Assembly: GCA_964464635.1 (NCBI GenBank)
Contig: CAYXGT010000006.1
Span: 1-53,345, forward strand
DNA length: 53,345 nucleotides
Reading direction: 5' to 3'
Source of the DNA: CAYLMG01 sp964464635
Lineage (GTDB): Bacteria; Planctomycetota; Phycisphaerae; Sedimentisphaerales; Anaerobacaceae
Of the stretch, positions 50,996 through 53,345 are shown one piece after another. Each line of letters opens with the position of its first letter. Within the stretch, counting starts at the first letter, position 1. The notes beneath the pieces were generated by a model that made no database searches, was not told the DNA's origin, and worked only from the letters and a program-made list of their open reading frames with translations. The translations under genes and the position numbers were made by a program.

Positions 50996-51169
50996 ATGCA
51001 GAAGCAAAATATAGAATATACGAATGATGTGGAATTTCTGACGTTCCTAAATAAAGAGTTTGATAAAACAACATTAAATGCGAGTGTTGAGGAAATTGCG
51101 GAGTTTGCTTTCGGAAGTCTGAAAGAGGCAATCAAAGCATTTGAAATGAGAAGAAGTAATGAAAATTGA
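50996..51169 (+). CDS. Short ORF upstream of the PLD nuclease
   Basis: A 57-codon frame from ATG 50996 to TGA 51169. Its product is acidic with F-A-F-G-S-L-K-E-A-I-K-A-F near the end. It overlaps the nuclease start (51159) by 11 bases, which suggests translational coupling. It lies in the same frame as the shifted Dam fragment and could be the end of a longer lost gene. No family recognised; no good ribosome site. Confidence 0.4.
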   Translation: MQKQNIEYTNDVEFLTFLNKEFDKTTLNASVEEIAEFAFGSLKEAIKAFEMRRSNEN

Positions 51170-51965
51170 AGTGCTTATAAATCCGGCAATTGATATTTTC
51201 ATGGGATTAGTTAAAAGCTCCAAGGAGCAATTATTTGCCAGTCCTTTTGTGAAAAACAATGTTACCCGCAAAGTAATAGAAATTCGACCTAAAGGATCAC
51301 GGACATGCTTACTTACAAGTTATAAACTAACAAATTTTTACAGAGGTTCTTCAGATCTTGAGGCCCTTTCAGATTGCATAAAAAACAATATCGAAGTTAA
51401 AAGTTATTCAAAACTGCATGCAAAAACATATATCTTTGATTCAGAAAGAGCTATAGTTACATCAGCAAACTTTACATTAGGAGGGTGGAGAAATAATTAC
51501 GAGTGCGGCATTTATGTTGAAGACAGAAAGATTGTAAAAAAGTTAAAAGAGAATTTTTTAGAACTTTTTGAAAACAGAGAAGAGTCGCCTGATGTAACTG
51601 AGGAGATTATTAAGATAACAACGAGAATCCTTTCAAAAGTTCCTAAGGAAAAGAAAATCAGGTTTGAAAAAACCGAGAAAGATATTTTTCCAGAGCCGGA
51701 AAACGATTTGTACGATGCAGGGATTAACACAATCACTAATACCCTTTCGGGATGGCGACTTGATGTATTTAGTGCCCTCTTGAAAATTCCGCAAAATATA
51801 TTTGATTTAAAGACGGTTTATGAGTTTCAAAAAGGATTACAAAAACTTCATCCTGAAAATAAAAATATTGAACCAAAAATAAGACAACAATTGCAGCAGT
51901 TAAGAGATTTAGGTCTGATAGAATTTGTTCAGTCGGGAATTTACCGAAAATTGTGGAAAGAATGA
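51159..51965 (+). CDS. PLD-type restriction nuclease with DpnI-like C-terminal winged helix
   Basis: A 268-residue protein. Residues ~85-110 hold a phospholipase-D (HKD) motif: His87, Lys89 and Asp94 (LHAKTYIFD), followed by TSANFT with Asn104. This single-HKD type dimerises in the BfiI/NgoFVII restriction nucleases. The C-terminal ~60 residues (LQKLHPENKNIEPKIRQQLQQLRDLGLIEFV) match the DNA-binding winged helix of DpnI and related enzymes. The gene is AT-rich compared with flanking housekeeping genes and sits beside methyltransferase pieces, so a restriction role is likely. Recognition site unknown. Confidence 0.8.
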   Translation: MKIEVLINPAIDIFMGLVKSSKEQLFASPFVKNNVTRKVIEIRPKGSRTCLLTSYKLTNFYRGSSDLEALSDCIKNNIEVKSYSKLHAKTYIFDSERAIVTSANFTLGGWRNNYECGIYVEDRKIVKKLKENFLELFENREESPDVTEEIIKITTRILSKVPKEKKIRFEKTEKDIFPEPENDLYDAGINTITNTLSGWRLDVFSALLKIPQNIFDLKTVYEFQKGLQKLHPENKNIEPKIRQQLQQLRDLGLIEFVQSGIYRKLWKE

Positions 51966-52007
51966 TTTATGAACTCTTAAATATTTATAAAAACAGAAGG
52001 TTATCCG

Positions 52008-52493
52008 GTGAGTACGCAAAAAGTAAAAGTTGGTGATGCGAGAGATTTATCATTTTTGAAGGACAATTCTTTCGACCTTGTTTTAACACATCCACCTTAT
52101 ATGAATATAATAAAATATTCGGACGGAAAAATTGAGGCGGATTTATCGAATATTTCGAGCCTGCCGAAATTCTGCGATGAGATAGAGATTGTCGCCAGGG
52201 AATTGTTTCGGGTTTTGAAACCTGATAGATATTGTGCGATTCTAATAGGTGATACCAGAAAAGGAAAACATTTTGTGCCTTTGTCATTCAATGTAATGCA
52301 AAGGTTTTTGAAAGCAGGATTTGTACTGAAAGAGGATATTATCAAGGTTCAACATAACTGCAAATATACAGAGCGATGGCGAGGTAAAGCCAAAAAAGAC
52401 GGTTTCTATTTGATAATGCATGAGCATTTGTTTGTATTTCGTAAGCCAAAGGAGGGTGAAGATTTAGGGCGTATAAGATGGAGCATAGGTTGA
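52008..52493 (+). CDS. Short N4/N6 DNA methyltransferase-like protein, motif I not visible
   Basis: A 161-residue protein with GTG start. VGDARDLSFLKDNSFDLVLTHPPY (motif IV THPPY at 27-31) and ELFRVLKPDRYCAILIGDTRKGKHF, FLKAGFVLKEDI, HEHLFVFRKPK are like the core of beta-class DNA methyltransferases (PF01555 type). The AdoMet motif F-x-G-x-G, expected after motif IV in this class, is missing, and the protein is about half the usual length. It could be a split partner or a truncated remnant. It follows the PLD nuclease by 42 bp. Confidence 0.65.
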   Translation: MSTQKVKVGDARDLSFLKDNSFDLVLTHPPYMNIIKYSDGKIEADLSNISSLPKFCDEIEIVARELFRVLKPDRYCAILIGDTRKGKHFVPLSFNVMQRFLKAGFVLKEDIIKVQHNCKYTERWRGKAKKDGFYLIMHEHLFVFRKPKEGEDLGRIRWSIG

Positions 52494-53038
52494 AACTGTA
52501 GTCGTACTGCGTGGTACGAGTAGAGTATTGTGAAAGCCTCCGCTACAAGCGACTAAACTAAAAGAAAAAAGCAACCCTGCCACGTGGTGCTAAAAAAAAC
52601 AATCCCGCCATAGTGATGACGGGGCTGACCAATGACGAAAATGGATTCCCGCCTGCGCGGGAATGACCCACGCACCTATTTGAATCGTTACGGGGCAAGT
52701 AAAAAGAAATACAGATGGGCAGTCGGCGGTCATTTATCAGAATTAAAGCAAGGCAAATAGGTGCGGGGCTAAACAAAAAATCCGCGTTAATCCGTGCAAA
52801 TCCGCGGTTAAATATAAACAACAAACCTGCCGTGATCCGCCTTCGTTGAAACTTCGTCGGACAGGAACGGCAGGCTAAATATAAAAGAATCTCTGTTAAT
52901 CTGCGTAAATCTGTGCAATCCGCGGTTATTTTTTAATAGACGGGATTTACAAGATAATCCTGTTATCCTGTCAAATATTTGGCCTTGTTTTCGGCGGGGA
53001 TTGGTGTAAAATGGCTGCAAAACAAAGGAGTGATTTTT
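52494..53038. repeat. 545-bp repeat-rich spacer before pyrG
   Basis: No gene. It holds ATTCCCGC/GCGGGAAT (52645-52664), a 95-bp inverted-repeat element (52671-52765), two related copies of the CCGCG..TTAATCCGTGCAAATCCGCGG type motif (near 52780-52809 and 52900-52927), the hairpin CCTGCCGT/ACGGCAGG (52826-52874), and GATTTACAAGATAATCC plus TGTTATCCTGTC near 52945-52972. Confidence 0.6.
52671..52765. repeat. 95-bp element with 12-bp terminal inverted repeats
   Basis: CGCACCTATTTG (52671-52682) and CAAATAGGTGCG (52754-52765) are perfect complements. No target duplication is obvious. The interior is non-coding. Confidence 0.6.
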
Positions 53039-53345
53039 ATGGCGAAGGATAACAACCTACTGGCATCTCTAAGTGACGCATCAGCAGAAAGTGAATTCTT
53101 CTCTCCCATACCTGACGGCTACAAAAAAGGCAAAACCCGGTACTGCTTTGTCCTCGGCACGGTAATGAGCGGCTTAGGAAAAGGAATCTTCTCATCCTGC
53201 CTTGCAAAGCTTATGCAGGATAAAGGCCTGAAAGTCGCACCGATAAAGCTCGAAGGATATCTCAATATCGATTCCGGCACACTCAATCCGTTCCGTCACG
53301 GCGAGGTCTTCGTCCTTGACGACGGTATGGAATGCGATATGGACC
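53039..53345 (+). CDS. pyrG: CTP synthase, N-terminal part (partial), divergent
   Basis: ATG 53039 follows AAAGGAG by 8 bases; the frame runs off the window after ~102 codons. After a ~32-residue extension, YCFVLGTVMSGLGKGIFSSCLAKLM and GYLNIDSGTLNPF, then HGEVFVLDDGMECDMD, match the CTP synthase amidoligase start. The family core reads GGVVSSLGKG and KxDPYxNxDxGTM; here GTVMSGLGKG and KLEGYLNID, so several normally fixed residues differ. The enzyme converts UTP to CTP with glutamine. A divergent paralogue cannot be excluded. Confidence 0.8.
   Translation, partial: MAKDNNLLASLSDASAESEFFSPIPDGYKKGKTRYCFVLGTVMSGLGKGIFSSCLAKLMQDKGLKVAPIKLEGYLNIDSGTLNPFRHGEVFVLDDGMECDMD

Noticed and set aside
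1..53345. CRISPR array, rRNA operon or riboswitch
   Set aside because: No regularly spaced repeats with unique spacers, no rRNA blocks and no recognisable cobalamin, SAM or other riboswitch core were seen; methionine and metal genes were checked by eye.

Overview
The window looks like chromosomal DNA of a diderm bacterium, most likely a planctomycete of the class Phycisphaerae (Sedimentisphaerales-like, probably anaerobic). Reasons are a pseudopilin with the planctomycete-type C-terminal signature, PEP-CTERM and dockerin-like exported proteins, lipoproteins and an OprB-type porin that imply an outer membrane, kdsB, a MinD/NifX cluster typical of anaerobes, and intergenic spacers filled with short dispersed repeats. 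This assignment is an inference from gene content. No rRNA is present.

Layout. 1-2.1 kb: end of an anaerobe-type cluster (MinD-family ATPase, NifX-family protein with a stop at codon 2, metallo-beta-lactamase fold protein, TrmO). 2.3-5.2 kb: coiled-coil protein, then a leftward HtpX/LemA/26-residue peptide/zinc-ribbon operon. 5.4-9 kb: amidohydrolase, sodium symporter with a small overlapping partner, MazG, Rrf2. 9.2-17.5 kb: anti-sigma antagonist and kinase, PGRP amidase, a GH10-like protein without its catalytic residues, HhH protein, S41 peptidase, lipoprotein, homocysteine methyltransferase. 17.7-24 kb: gyrA with a lysine-rich tail, holA, a basic nucleoid-type protein and a MetX-MetW fusion.

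23.9-32.2 kb: a compact nickel locus. NikR is read rightwards. Diverging from it, nine closely spaced genes run leftwards: pseudopilin, ECF S-like membrane protein, TrmO with a His-rich tail, two paralogous exported proteins with different C-termini (PEP-CTERM and dockerin-like), an OprB-type porin, NikMN, NikQ and NikO. The recognised parts form an inner-membrane ECF nickel importer. The exported pair, porin and His-tailed TrmO suggest an envelope-spanning metal acquisition system that I do not recognise as described; this is the best candidate for a new system.

32.3-49 kb: tRNA-Val, a TetR-controlled MacAB-TolC-like efflux operon, a glycoside hydrolase/glycosyltransferase/PIG-L trio, an orphan E2-like protein lacking the catalytic His, ParA, NusB, RibH, a 120-bp MITE-like element, TPR and PpiD-like proteins. 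49-53.3 kb: kdsB carrying an in-frame heptamer repeat, long repeat-filled spacers, a decaying restriction-modification locus (frameshifted Dam fragment, PLD nuclease, short methyltransferase) and the start of a divergent pyrG.
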